Assembly: GCA_947626385.1 (NCBI GenBank)
Contig: CANQSD010000003.1
Coordinates: 1 to 43,114, forward strand
Direction: 5' to 3'
Length of the DNA: 43,114 nt
Source: an uncultured Oscillospiraceae bacterium
Lineage (GTDB): Bacteria > Bacillota > Clostridia > Oscillospirales > Oscillospiraceae
The translations under genes were made by a program, and so were the position numbers. How positions within the stretch are numbered: position 1 is the stretch's first letter; each line of letters opens with the position of its first letter. Below, piece after piece: positions 15,819 to 24,196 of the stretch. The notes under the pieces are model-generated. The model worked only from the letters and a program-made list of their open reading frames with translations. It had not been told where the DNA came from and searched no databases.

Positions 15819-16949
15819 ATGGCCAAAAATCGAAAAAAACTCATATCGCTCATCGCCGCCATGTCCCTCTCGGCGGCGATGGTTGTTTTCGCGCCCCTCC
15901 CGGTCCGAGCGGCGGGGGAGTGGCCGGAGGTTTCCGCGCTGTCCGCCATTTTGACGGAGGCCCAAACCGGACAGGTGCTCTTTGAAAAGGACGCGGACAC
16001 GCCCAGGCCCATCGCCAGCGTCACGAAGCTCATGACGGCGCTGGTGGTCCTGGAAAACGCCTCCCTTACCGAGACGGTCACCGTGCCCAGGGAGGCCGAG
16101 GGCGTGGAGGGAACCAGCCTCTATCTCAAGGCGGGGGAAACCCTCACCGTCCGGGAGCTCCTTTACGGGCTCCTCTTGCAGTCCGGCAACGACGCCGCTG
16201 TGGCGCTGGCCGTCCATGTGGCGGGGAGCGTGGAATCGTTCGTGGGGCTCATGAACGATAAGGCCGCCGAGCTCGGGATGGAGAAGACACATTATGTAAA
16301 CCCCCATGGCCTCACGGCGGAGGGGCACCAGTCCACGGCGCGGGATCTGGCAAAGCTCATGGCCCGGTGCGTATCCGATCCCGCGTTCGTCCAGATCGCC
16401 TCCACGGAGCGTATTTCCATAGCGGAGCGGAGCCTTAAAAACCACAATAAGCTCCTGGGGAGCTTTGAGGGGACAATTGCCGGCAAGACCGGCTACACCA
16501 AGGCCGCCGGACGGACGCTGGTGACGTGCGCTGAGCGCGACGGGCTGAGGCTCGTGTGCGTCACGCTCAACGACGGCGACGACTGGGACGACCACGCCGC
16601 CCTTTATGAGGCGGGGTTCGCCGCTTTTGAGCGGCGCGTCTGCGTCCGGGCCGGGGAGGTCCCGGCGGCGGTGCCTGTCATTGCCGGCGTGGAGGACGAG
16701 GTGGCGGTCAGGGCGAAGCGCGGCGCGCGCGTTTTCTGCCGCAAGGGGGACGAGATCACCACGCGAGTGTGCCTCCCGGCGTTCGTCTACGCCGACGTGA
16801 GGGCGGGGGACGTGCTGGGGCGGCTGGAGGTCCTGCGAAACGGGGAGGTCGTGGACACCGTGGCGCTGGAGGCCGTCCGGGATGTGAAACGGGACAGGGA
16901 CCAGGAGCTCACCTTCTGGGAGAGATGCAAAAGGAGCTTGGGATGGTAG
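15819..16949 (+). CDS. dacF: D-alanyl-D-alanine carboxypeptidase (DacF-like PBP)
   Basis: This low-molecular-weight penicillin-binding protein trims the terminal D-Ala from peptidoglycan stem peptides outside the membrane. A signal peptide (about 1-32, basic start then hydrophobic core ending near VRAAG) is followed by the three active-site motifs. These are SxxK at Ser67-Lys70 (SVTK), SGN at 122-124 and KTG at 223-225. The C-terminal beta-rich domain ends in WERCKRSLGW, an amphipathic helix that could hold the enzyme to the membrane. The length of 376 residues is typical. DacF-type enzymes serve spore cortex synthesis in Bacillus; that role is plausible here beside gerW but not proven. Confidence 0.93.
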   Translation: MAKNRKKLISLIAAMSLSAAMVVFAPLPVRAAGEWPEVSALSAILTEAQTGQVLFEKDADTPRPIASVTKLMTALVVLENASLTETVTVPREAEGVEGTSLYLKAGETLTVRELLYGLLLQSGNDAAVALAVHVAGSVESFVGLMNDKAAELGMEKTHYVNPHGLTAEGHQSTARDLAKLMARCVSDPAFVQIASTERISIAERSLKNHNKLLGSFEGTIAGKTGYTKAAGRTLVTCAERDGLRLVCVTLNDGDDWDDHAALYEAGFAAFERRVCVRAGEVPAAVPVIAGVEDEVAVRAKRGARVFCRKGDEITTRVCLPAFVYADVRAGDVLGRLEVLRNGEVVDTVALEAVRDVKRDRDQELTFWERCKRSLGW

Positions 16950-17653
16950 AGAGACTGCAAAAGCTCATATCCGCCGCCGGGATCGCCTCCCGGCGGGCGG
17001 CGGAGGAGATGATCGCCGCCGGACGCGTCACCGTCAACGGCGCCGTGGCGGGCCTTGGCGATAAGGCCGACCCGGAGACGGATGACATCCGCGTGGACGG
17101 GAAGGCCATTGACAGTAAGCCGGGGCGGCGGTATTACATAATGCTCCACAAGCCCGTGGGGTACGTCACCACCATGTCCGACGAGAAGGGCCGGCGGACG
17201 GTGGCGGAGCTGGTGGCGGACGTGCCGGCCAGGGTCTACCCGGTGGGGCGGCTGGACTTAAGTTCCGAGGGGCTTCTGCTCATGACCAACGACGGGGACT
17301 TCGCCAACCTCGTGACCCACCCGTCCTTTGAAAAGGAGAAGGTCTACCGGGTGCTGGTCACCGGCGACATCGCCGCCGGGGTGAAGAGGCTTCTGGAGCC
17401 CATGGAGCTGGACGGCGAGCCTGTGCGCAAGCCCAAGGTGGCGCTCCTGCGCCGGGAGGGGGCCCTTTCCACGCTGGAGATCACCATCCACGAGGGGAAA
17501 AACCGGCAGATCCGCCGCATGTGCGACCTGGCGGGGCTCACCGTCAAGCGCCTGACGCGAGTGCGCGTGGGGCCGGTGGCGCTGGGAAAGCTTCCCCGTG
17601 GGCACTGGCGGGAGCTCACCGAGGCCGAGGTCCGGGCGCTCCGGGGCAAATGA
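16943..17653 (+). CDS. rluB: Ribosomal large subunit pseudouridine synthase (RluB-like)
   Basis: This enzyme of the RsuA/RluB family converts a specific uridine in ribosomal RNA to pseudouridine. An S4 RNA-binding domain spans about residues 1-60 (MVERLQKLISAAGIASRRAAEE). The catalytic core has VGRLDLSSEGLLLMTNDG with the active-site Asp near residue 99, then GKNRQIRRM near 191. The length is 236 residues. The start is ATG 16943, because AAGGAG sits six bases upstream. ATG 16925 would add six residues. It overlaps the end of dacF by seven bases. The scpAB-rluB neighbourhood is conserved in Firmicutes; the exact target base is inferred from the family. Confidence 0.92.
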   Translation: MVERLQKLISAAGIASRRAAEEMIAAGRVTVNGAVAGLGDKADPETDDIRVDGKAIDSKPGRRYYIMLHKPVGYVTTMSDEKGRRTVAELVADVPARVYPVGRLDLSSEGLLLMTNDGDFANLVTHPSFEKEKVYRVLVTGDIAAGVKRLLEPMELDGEPVRKPKVALLRREGALSTLEITIHEGKNRQIRRMCDLAGLTVKRLTRVRVGPVALGKLPRGHWRELTEAEVRALRGK

Positions 17654-17656
17654 CCC

Positions 17657-17693
17657 TTTTTGCAGGGGAAATTTGCAAAAATTGCGTTTTTTT
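17657..17693 (+). terminator. Possible terminator after rluB
   Basis: TTTTTGCA (17657-17664) pairs perfectly with TGCAAAAA (17674-17681) around a nine-base loop, and a seven-T run follows at 17687. The stem is AT-rich and the T run is five bases away, so this is a weak call. It lies between rluB and the next promoter. Confidence 0.45.
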
Positions 17694-17705
17694 GTGAAAT
17701 ATGAC

Positions 17706-17733
17706 TTGCATTTTTCGCGTGGGGCCCTATAAT
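17706..17733 (+). promoter_or_regulatory. Putative sigma-A promoter for the rpiR-cmk-ispH operon
   Basis: TTGCAT (17706-17711) and a perfect TATAAT (17728-17733) are spaced by 16 bp. No other good promoter is seen in the 127-bp gap. The promoter would drive the run from the RpiR regulator through cmk and plsC into ispH-rpsA. Confidence 0.7.
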
Positions 17734-17779
17734 TGAGGGGCGAAGACACGGTATTACGCAAAATACGAGCGATCGGGTG

Positions 17780-18649
17780 ATGGAAATGGGCAAGGATGTT
17801 CTGGCGGCTATCAAGGCGCTGAGCCCCACGTTTTCCAAGGGGCAGAGGCGCATCGCCGCGTTTATTACCGAATATTACGAGAAGGCCGCCTTCATGACGG
17901 CGGGGAAGCTGGGCCAGGCCGCCGGGGTCTCGGAATCCACGGTGGTGCGCTTCGCCTCGGACCTGGGGTACGAGGGCTACCCGGAGATGCGCCGGGCCAT
18001 GCAGGAGCTGGTGAAGAACCGGCTCACCACCGTCCAGCGCATCGAGGTGGCAAGGGAGCTCATCACGGGGCCGGACGTACCGGAGGCGGTCCTCAATTCC
18101 GACATGGCCAAGATCCGCCACACCCTGGAGGAGTTGGACCGGGAGGAGTTCGCCAGGGCCGCCCAGGCTATCAGCCGCGCCAGGACCATCTATATCGTGG
18201 GCGTGCGGTCCTCGGCGGTGCTCTCCAACTTCATGGGGTTTTACTTAAACCAGCTCTTTCCCGATGTGCGGGTCATCTCCCAGAGCGCCTTTTCCGAAAT
18301 CTACGAGCAGATCCTGCACATCGGCGAGGGGGATGTGCTGGTGGCCATCTCCTTCCCGCGCTACTCCCGGCGGACCATCATGGCCATGCGTTACGCCAGG
18401 GACAAGGGCGCGCGGATCGTGGGCATCACGGATTCCGAGTCCTCGCTGGTGGCGCAGCTGGCCGATCTGAAGCTCTACGCCCGCAGCGACATGATCTCCT
18501 TCCTTGATTCCTTAGTCGCGCCCCTGAGCCTCATCAACGCCCTGGTGCTGGCGGTGGCGGAGGCGTCCAGCAAGGATCTGGAGGCGTCCTTCCAGAAGCT
18601 GGAGAACATCTGGTCGGAGTTTGACGTTTATGAAAAGTACGAGCCGTGA
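17780..18649 (+). CDS. MurR/RpiR family transcriptional regulator
   Basis: This 289-residue DNA-binding protein has an N-terminal RpiR helix-turn-helix domain (about 1-75; AGVSESTVVRFASDLGYEGYPEMR is the recognition region). A C-terminal SIS sugar-phosphate sensing domain follows (about 120-250; IYIVGVRSSAVLSNF, VLVAISFPRYSRRTI). Family members respond to phosphosugars, but no sugar-use genes are nearby, so the ligand is unknown. GTG 17777, ATG 17780 and ATG 17786 are all possible starts and none has a strong ribosome-binding site. It overlaps the next gene by 20 bases, so it is cotranscribed with it and may be autoregulatory. Confidence 0.88.
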   Translation: MEMGKDVLAAIKALSPTFSKGQRRIAAFITEYYEKAAFMTAGKLGQAAGVSESTVVRFASDLGYEGYPEMRRAMQELVKNRLTTVQRIEVARELITGPDVPEAVLNSDMAKIRHTLEELDREEFARAAQAISRARTIYIVGVRSSAVLSNFMGFYLNQLFPDVRVISQSAFSEIYEQILHIGEGDVLVAISFPRYSRRTIMAMRYARDKGARIVGITDSESSLVAQLADLKLYARSDMISFLDSLVAPLSLINALVLAVAEASSKDLEASFQKLENIWSEFDVYEKYEP

Positions 18650-19871
18650 GCTGACCGTCATCGGCGGCGGCGCGGCGGGGCTCATGGCGGCGGGGCTGGC
18701 GGCCCGGGAGGGCGTGTCCGTCACCGTCCTGGAGAAGACCGCCCACACCGCCCGGAAGCTGGGCATCACCGGCAAGGGGCGGTGCAACGTCACCAACGCC
18801 GCCTCCCCCCGGGAGGTGGTGGCCAACATCCCCGGAAACGGGAAATTCCTCTACAGCGCCGTGACGGCCTTCCCGCCAAGCGCCGTGATGGAGCTTTTTG
18901 AGAGCCTGGGCGTGCCCTTGAAGGTGGAGCGGGGGAACCGGGTGTTCCCGGTTTCCGACAGGGCCCAGGACATCTGCGAGGCCCTGCGGCGGTTTTGCAG
19001 GGCCGGCAGAGTGAAGCTCATCCACGACAAAGCCCTTGAGATCATGGTCTCCGAGGGGTGTGTGACGGGGGTCCGGACGGCCTCCGGGACCCTTCCTACC
19101 CCCCGTATCCTCATCGCCACGGGGGGTCTCAGCTACCCCGCAACGGGGTCCGACGGGGACGGCTACCGGATGGCGCGGGCGGTGGGCCACACCGTCGTCC
19201 CGCCCCGGCCCAGCCTCGTGCCCCTGGTGGCGGAGGGGGAGGACTGCGGGCGGATGCAGGGCTTTGCCCTGAAAAATGTGGGCCTCCGGGTGGAGGACAG
19301 GGACGGGAAGAAAATTTACGAGGACTTCGGGGAGCTGCTGTTCACCCATTTCGGCCTCTCCGGGCCCACGGTGCTCTCGGCCTCGGCCCATATGCGGGAC
19401 TTCGCCCGCAACCGGTACACCGTGTATATCGACTTAAAGCCCGCCCTGGACGAGGAGACGCTGGATAAACGCCTCCTGCGGGATTTTGAGAAGTACAAGA
19501 ACCGGGATTTTCAAAACGCCCTCACGGACCTTGCCGGCCGCAGCATGATCCCTGTGCTGGTGGAGCGCTCCGGCATCCCGCCGGAGACGAAGGTCAACTC
19601 CGTCACAAAGGAGCAAAGGCGCGGCCTTGTGCGGCTTTTCAAATCCTTCCCGGTGCGCATCGCCGGGGCGCGGCCCGTGGAGGAGGCTATCGTCACCGCC
19701 GGGGGCGTGGATGTGCGGGAGGTCCACCCCAGGACCATGGAGTCGAAGCTTGTGAAGGGGCTCTATTTTGCCGGGGAGGTCCTGGATCTGGACGCCTACA
19801 CCGGCGGATTCAACCTGCAGATCGCCTGGTCCACCGCTTACGCGGCGGCTATGGCGGCGGGAAAGGAGTAA
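18630..19871 (+). CDS. BaiN/HI0933-like flavoprotein oxidoreductase
   Basis: This 413-residue FAD-dependent protein belongs to the HI0933/YhiN/BaiN family. The dinucleotide-binding motif GGGAAGLMAAG is at the N-terminus (about 13-23). The family hallmark GITGKGRCNVTN is near residue 47, and the C-terminus has FAGEVLDLDAYTGGFNLQIAWSTAY. The substrate is not known for most members; the bile-acid role of BaiN applies to few organisms and should not be assumed. ATG 18630 is chosen with TCGGAG upstream, so it overlaps the regulator gene. It sits three bases before cmk, an arrangement common in Clostridia. Confidence 0.9.
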   Translation: MKSTSRELTVIGGGAAGLMAAGLAAREGVSVTVLEKTAHTARKLGITGKGRCNVTNAASPREVVANIPGNGKFLYSAVTAFPPSAVMELFESLGVPLKVERGNRVFPVSDRAQDICEALRRFCRAGRVKLIHDKALEIMVSEGCVTGVRTASGTLPTPRILIATGGLSYPATGSDGDGYRMARAVGHTVVPPRPSLVPLVAEGEDCGRMQGFALKNVGLRVEDRDGKKIYEDFGELLFTHFGLSGPTVLSASAHMRDFARNRYTVYIDLKPALDEETLDKRLLRDFEKYKNRDFQNALTDLAGRSMIPVLVERSGIPPETKVNSVTKEQRRGLVRLFKSFPVRIAGARPVEEAIVTAGGVDVREVHPRTMESKLVKGLYFAGEVLDLDAYTGGFNLQIAWSTAYAAAMAAGKE

Positions 19872-19874
19872 GCT

Positions 19875-20555
19875 ATGGGACATATGGCTATCGCCATTGA
19901 CGGCCCCTCCGGGGCGGGGAAATCGACCCTCGCGCGGATGGCGGCGAAGGAGCTGGGGTACATCTACGTGGACACCGGCGCGCTCTACCGCACCGTGGGG
20001 CTCTACGCCCTGCGGCACGGGGCGGACGTACACGACGAGCAGACCGTGGCGGCGCTCCTGCCGGAGATCCGGGTCGAGATGCGCTACGACGGCGCCGGGG
20101 TCCAGCGGATGGTCCTGAACGGCGAGGATGTCTCCGACCTCATCCGCACGCCGGAGGTATCCATGGCGGCCTCGGCTGTCTCCGCCCTGGGGCCGGTGCG
20201 GGCCTTTTTGCTGGACACCCAGCGGGACATGGCGCGCCGCTATGACGTCATCATGGACGGGCGGGACATCGGGACCGTGGTCCTCCCGGAGGCACAGGTC
20301 AAGATATTCCTCACCGCCTCGGCCCGTGAGCGCGCTCGTCGGCGCTGGCGGGAGCTGAGAGAAAAAGGGATGGACGTGGCGCTGGAGGACGTCCTGCGGG
20401 ACGTGGAGACCAGGGACAAGAACGACTCCGGCCGCGCCCTGGCCCCCCTGCGGCCGGCGGAGGACGCGGTGATGTGCGACACCACGGAGCTGGACCTGGA
20501 GGCGAGTCTGGAGCTCATTCTGGATACCGTGAAAAAGAGGCAGAGCCATGGCTGA
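19875..20555 (+). CDS. cmk: Cytidylate kinase
   Basis: Cmk phosphorylates CMP and dCMP to the diphosphates, feeding RNA, DNA and phospholipid synthesis. The P-loop GPSGAGKSTLA is near residue 10. YVDTGALYRTVG near 32 contacts the base and DGRDIGTVVLPEA near 132 is the conserved acceptor region. The R-rich lid segment RERARRRWRELREKG is also present. The length of 226 residues is normal. It begins three bases after the flavoprotein behind GAAAGGAG and overlaps plsC by eight. The cmk-plsC-ispH-rpsA string is a known Clostridia cluster linking lipid, isoprenoid and translation genes. Confidence 0.96.
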   Translation: MGHMAIAIDGPSGAGKSTLARMAAKELGYIYVDTGALYRTVGLYALRHGADVHDEQTVAALLPEIRVEMRYDGAGVQRMVLNGEDVSDLIRTPEVSMAASAVSALGPVRAFLLDTQRDMARRYDVIMDGRDIGTVVLPEAQVKIFLTASARERARRRWRELREKGMDVALEDVLRDVETRDKNDSGRALAPLRPAEDAVMCDTTELDLEASLELILDTVKKRQSHG

Positions 20556-21198
20556 TGAAGAAAAAAAGAAAGAAAAGCGCCGGGATCCGACCTACGGGCT
20601 CTATGTGGTCCTGCGGGCCGTCGTGATGGCGTTCGTGTGGCTTTTCAAGCCCTTCCGGATCGTACATCGGGAGAAGCTTCCGGCGGGGCCGGCTGTCATT
20701 TGCGCCAATCACTCCAGCTTCACCGATCCCTTCTACATGGCCTTCGCCGTGCCCTGGCGGGAGCATCTGTGCCTCATGGCGAAAAAGGAGCTCTTCCGCT
20801 TCAAGCCCCTGGGCTTTCTCCTGCGGCACATCGGCACCTTCCCGGTGGACCGGGAGGCCATGGCGGACATGGAGGCCATGAAGAACGCCTTGAATGTCCT
20901 CAAGGCCGGCAATAAGCTGGGCATCTTCCCGGAGGGGACGCGCTCCACCGAGGACGGGGCCGTCAGCCCCAAGGCCGGGGCGGTGCGCATCGCCCAGAAG
21001 ATGGGCGTGCCGCTGGTGCCCATGTTCATCCCGCGGAAAAAGAAGTTTTTCCGCCGCAACCCCATTATCGTGGGGGACCCCATCGATGTGAAGGCCATGG
21101 GGCGGCTCAAGGGCGAGGAGCTGGAGCGCGTGGCGGACGAGCTGATGGATAAGATCGCGGCTTTGGGGCATACTAGGATGGAACCGGGGAGGGCGTGA
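20548..21198 (+). CDS. plsC: 1-acyl-sn-glycerol-3-phosphate acyltransferase
   Basis: PlsC adds the second fatty acid to lysophosphatidic acid, making phosphatidic acid at the membrane. The catalytic HxxxxD motif is in ANHSSFTDP (about 53-58) and the glycerophosphate-binding FPEGTRS motif is near residue 128. A charged N-terminus rich in Lys and Glu precedes a hydrophobic segment (about 18-33) that likely anchors the protein. The length is 216 residues. The ATG overlaps the cmk stop, so translation is coupled. Confidence 0.93.
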   Translation: MADEEKKKEKRRDPTYGLYVVLRAVVMAFVWLFKPFRIVHREKLPAGPAVICANHSSFTDPFYMAFAVPWREHLCLMAKKELFRFKPLGFLLRHIGTFPVDREAMADMEAMKNALNVLKAGNKLGIFPEGTRSTEDGAVSPKAGAVRIAQKMGVPLVPMFIPRKKKFFRRNPIIVGDPIDVKAMGRLKGEELERVADELMDKIAALGHTRMEPGRA

Positions 21199-21200
21199 GC

Positions 21201-23333
21201 GTGGAGACCGTCATCGCCAAAACAGCCGGCTTCTGCTTCGGCGTCCGCAGGGCCGTGAAAATGGCCGAGGAGGCCGCCGCCCAGGGCCCCTGCGCGTGCC
21301 TGGGGCCGCTCATCCACAACGACGACGTGGTGCGCGCGCTGGCGGAAAAGGGTGTGCGTACCGTGGAGAGCGTCGAGGAGCTGGTCCCCGGCGAGCACGT
21401 CATCATCCGCAGCCACGGCGCGGGGCCGGAGGTCTATGAAAGGCTTGCGGCCATGGGCTGTCCCGTCATCGACGCCACCTGTCCCGACGTGGCGCGCATC
21501 CACCGGCTGGTGCGGGAAAAGCGCGGCCAGGGCCGGGAGGTCCTCATTATCGGACAGCGCGAGCACCCGGAGGTGCAGGCCGTGGCCGCCTTTGGCGGCG
21601 GCGCGCGGGTGCTGGAGGGGCCGGAGGACACGGAAAAATGGCTTGCCGAACATCCGGAAACGGCCCAAAAACCTCTCACTGTGGTCTCTCAGACCACCGG
21701 GGAAAGAAAAAGTTTTGAAAATTGTGTTAAAATCCTGAAAAAACAGTGTACAAACCTCGAAGTTTTTGATACAATATGCAATACGACATCAAACCGGCAG
21801 GCAGAGGCGCGAAAAATCGCCGCCGAGGTCGACGCGATGATCGTAATAGGCGGACGGCACAGCGCCAATACGGCCAAGCTCGCCAAGGTCGCGGCGGAGT
21901 CCTGCGGGAGGGTCCTTCTCATCGAGAACGCCTCTCAGCTCGACCCCGAGGCCCTGCGGGGAGCAAGGCGCGTGGGTGTGACTGCCGGCGCCTCCACACC
22001 AGAGTGGATCATTAAGGAGGTCAACAGGAAGATGTGTGACGAGAACAAGACTGTGGAGACAGTCGAAGAAGTACCCGTGGCGGCGGAGGCCGTCGTAGAG
22101 AACGCCGTGCAGGAGGCCGAGGCCCCCGCGGCTGAGCCCGTGCAGACCGCACCGGAGGCGCCCGAGGGGGAGGCCTCCTTTGAAGAGCTGCTTGAGCGTT
22201 CCATCAAAACCTTACATACGGGGGAGAAGGTCCGCGGCGTCATTGCGTCCATTACCCAGACCGAGATCTCAGTCGATCTGGGCACCAAGCAGTCCGGATA
22301 TATTCCCATCTCGGAGTTCACCGATGAGCCCGGCGTAAATGTGGCCGACGCCATCCATGTGGGCGACGAGATCGAAGCCTATGTCATGCGCGTCAACGAT
22401 GTGGAGGGCACTGTCATGCTCTCCAAGAAGCGCCTTGACTCCGCCAAGAACTGGGACAGCATCGTGGAGGCCCGCGCCTCCCGCGCCATTCTGGAAGGCA
22501 TCGTGGTGGAGGAGAACAAGGGCGGCGTGGTCGTCAACTGCAAGGGCGTGCGCGTGTTCGTGCCCGCCTCCCAGTCCGGCCTTCCCAAGGACGCGCCCAT
22601 GACCGAGCTTGTCAAGCGCAAGGTGAAGCTGGTCATCCGCGAGGTCAACCAGCCCCGCAAGCGCGTGGTGGGCTCCATTCGCGACGTGGCCGTCATGGAG
22701 CGCCGCTCCAAGGCCGAGGCCACCTGGAACGAGATCGAGGTGGGCAAGCGCTATCACGGCACGGTCAAGTCCCTCACCAGCTACGGCGCCTTTGTGGACA
22801 TCGGCGGCGTGGACGGCATGGTCCATGTCTCCGAGCTTTCCTGGAAGCGCATCCATCAGCCCTCCGACGTGCTGAAGGTCGGCGACGAGATCGATGTCTA
22901 CGTCATCTCCTTCGATAAGGAGACCAAGAAGATCTCCCTGGGCTACAAGGATCCCAACGAGAACCCCTGGGTGAAGTTCACCACCAACTACGCCGTGGGC
23001 AGCGTGGCCGAGGTGCGCATCGTCAAGCTCATGACCTTCGGCGCCTTCGCGGAGATCGTCCCCGGCGTGGACGGCCTCATCCACATCTCCCAGATCGCGG
23101 ACCGCCGTATCGGCAAGCCCGAGGATGTGCTGGCCGAGGGTGACATCGTCAAGGCCAAGATCATCAACATCGACAACGAGAACAAGAAGGTCTCCCTGTC
23201 CATCCGCGCCCTCTCCCAAGCCGACGTCGCCGCGCCGGCCCAGCCCGAGCCCGAGGAGGACGAGGACGACGCCCCCGCCGTCGTCTACGACACCGAGAAT
23301 CCCCCCGCTCCCGAGGATATGCCTCAGGAATAA
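21201..23333 (+). CDS. ispH-rpsA: Fusion: HMBPP reductase (IspH) and ribosomal protein S1
   Basis: One reading frame encodes two functions. Residues 1-280 are IspH (LytB), the 4Fe-4S enzyme making IPP and DMAPP in the last MEP-pathway step; cluster cysteines are Cys12 (CFGVRRAV), Cys94 (TCPDVAR) and Cys193 (CNTTSNRQ). A Glu/Ala/Pro-rich linker (about 280-330) joins four S1 RNA-binding repeats (from about 340: GVIASITQTEISVDLG; 425; 510: GTVKSLTSYGAFVDIGG; 600) and an acidic tail. This fusion is known in Clostridia and is not a sequencing error here. GTG 21201 is preferred to GTG 21195 because GGGGAGGG is seven bases upstream of it. An AT-rich patch inside the ispH part looks like an internal promoter. 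Confidence 0.95.
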   Translation: METVIAKTAGFCFGVRRAVKMAEEAAAQGPCACLGPLIHNDDVVRALAEKGVRTVESVEELVPGEHVIIRSHGAGPEVYERLAAMGCPVIDATCPDVARIHRLVREKRGQGREVLIIGQREHPEVQAVAAFGGGARVLEGPEDTEKWLAEHPETAQKPLTVVSQTTGERKSFENCVKILKKQCTNLEVFDTICNTTSNRQAEARKIAAEVDAMIVIGGRHSANTAKLAKVAAESCGRVLLIENASQLDPEALRGARRVGVTAGASTPEWIIKEVNRKMCDENKTVETVEEVPVAAEAVVENAVQEAEAPAAEPVQTAPEAPEGEASFEELLERSIKTLHTGEKVRGVIASITQTEISVDLGTKQSGYIPISEFTDEPGVNVADAIHVGDEIEAYVMRVNDVEGTVMLSKKRLDSAKNWDSIVEARASRAILEGIVVEENKGGVVVNCKGVRVFVPASQSGLPKDAPMTELVKRKVKLVIREVNQPRKRVVGSIRDVAVMERRSKAEATWNEIEVGKRYHGTVKSLTSYGAFVDIGGVDGMVHVSELSWKRIHQPSDVLKVGDEIDVYVISFDKETKKISLGYKDPNENPWVKFTTNYAVGSVAEVRIVKLMTFGAFAEIVPGVDGLIHISQIADRRIGKPEDVLAEGDIVKAKIINIDNENKKVSLSIRALSQADVAAPAQPEPEEDEDDAPAVVYDTENPPAPEDMPQE
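21747..21775 (+). promoter_or_regulatory. Possible internal promoter within ispH
   Basis: Within an AT-rich stretch (about 21705-21790) of the otherwise GC-rich ispH part, TGTACA (four of six to TTGACA) and TACAAT (five of six) are 17 bp apart. Local codons are unusually AT-rich (AAA, GAA, TGT, ACA, ATA, TCA). It could give a transcript carrying only the S1 half, but the first residues would need their own start. It is reported as a candidate only. Confidence 0.35.
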
Positions 23334-23362
23334 AAGACCGGCGCCGGCTCTGAGAAAAACGT

Positions 23363-23391
23363 ACAAGCGGCAACTTTTTGTTGCCGCTTGT
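23363..23391 (+). terminator. Perfect hairpin after ispH-rpsA
   Basis: ACAAGCGGCAAC (23363-23374) pairs perfectly with GTTGCCGCTTGT (23380-23391) around a TTTTT loop. No T run follows, so it may stabilise the 3' end of the S1 message or act as a weak or factor-assisted terminator. It separates the fusion gene from ispD. Confidence 0.5.
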
Positions 23392-23449
23392 GAATTATCT
23401 TGCGAATGATTTGGTCAGGCTTTCATATCTATAAGATGAGGTGCAGAAT

Positions 23450-24196
23450 ATGGGCGTGAAGAAGATCGTGGGAAAAGTGGTCAAGCGGGCGGTGACGTGG
23501 AACGACCTGCCCTTCGGGACGGTGGTCGTGGCCGCCGCCGGCTCGTCGGAGCGCATGGAGGGGGAGGACAAGCTTTTCGCCTCTCTCCGGGGGCTCCCGG
23601 TGATCGGGTGGACCCTGCGGGCGCTCCAGAAGTGCGAGAATATCCACGAGATCGTGGTGGTGACCAGGGAGGAGTCCATCGTCCCCATCGCGGACCTGTG
23701 CGCGGAGCTGGAGATCGCCAAGGCCACCAAGATCGTCCGGGGCGGGGAAACGCGCCTCGATTCCGTCCTCATCGGCGTGGGCGAGGCCGACCCCCAGGCG
23801 CAGTACATAGGCGTACACGACGCCGCAAGGCCCCTGGTCACCGAGGACATCGTCAAGGACGCCTTCCGGAAAGCCTATAAGTATCACGCCGCCTGTCCGG
23901 CCGTACCGGTGACGGACACGGTGAAGGCGGGCAGGAACGGCTTCGTCACCGAGACGCCGGACCGCAAGAGCCTCTTCGCCGTCCAGACGCCCCAGGTCTT
24001 CTCCGCCGAGGTGCTGAAGGCCGCGCTCCACAATGCCAAGCTCAGGAAGCTGGAGATCACCGACGACTGCGGCGCGGCGGAGGCTATCGGCATCTCCCCG
24101 GCGCTGTCCCTGGGGTCCTATGAGAACATCAAGATCACAAGGCCGCTGGACCTGAAGCTGGCGGAGGCCATCGCGGAGGAGAGGTTGACAAAATGA
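23450..24196 (+). CDS. ispD: 2-C-methyl-D-erythritol 4-phosphate cytidylyltransferase
   Basis: IspD transfers CMP from CTP to methylerythritol phosphate, the third step of the MEP isoprenoid pathway. The nucleotide-binding signature AAAGSSERMEGEDKLF is near residue 28 and VHDAARPLV near 122. VTDTVKAG and the VQTPQVFSAEVL box follow. A basic N-terminal extension of about 20 residues precedes the core. ATG 23450 is better than GTG 23441 because GAGGTG lies six bases before it. The 248-residue length is normal. It overlaps ispF by four bases, matching the common ispDF pairing. Confidence 0.95.
   Translation: MGVKKIVGKVVKRAVTWNDLPFGTVVVAAAGSSERMEGEDKLFASLRGLPVIGWTLRALQKCENIHEIVVVTREESIVPIADLCAELEIAKATKIVRGGETRLDSVLIGVGEADPQAQYIGVHDAARPLVTEDIVKDAFRKAYKYHAACPAVPVTDTVKAGRNGFVTETPDRKSLFAVQTPQVFSAEVLKAALHNAKLRKLEITDDCGAAEAIGISPALSLGSYENIKITRPLDLKLAEAIAEERLTK

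Noticed and set aside
16290-16305. ATTATGTAAAC-like strings in dacF and rluB (about 17137) as further copies of the thrC-side repeat
   Set aside because: They encode conserved residues (THYVNP and YYIMLHK) and lack the 18-bp phasing, so they are chance matches.
21195-23333. IspH-S1 as an assembly or frameshift artefact
   Set aside because: The reading frame is continuous, both halves have all key residues, and this fusion is known in Clostridia.
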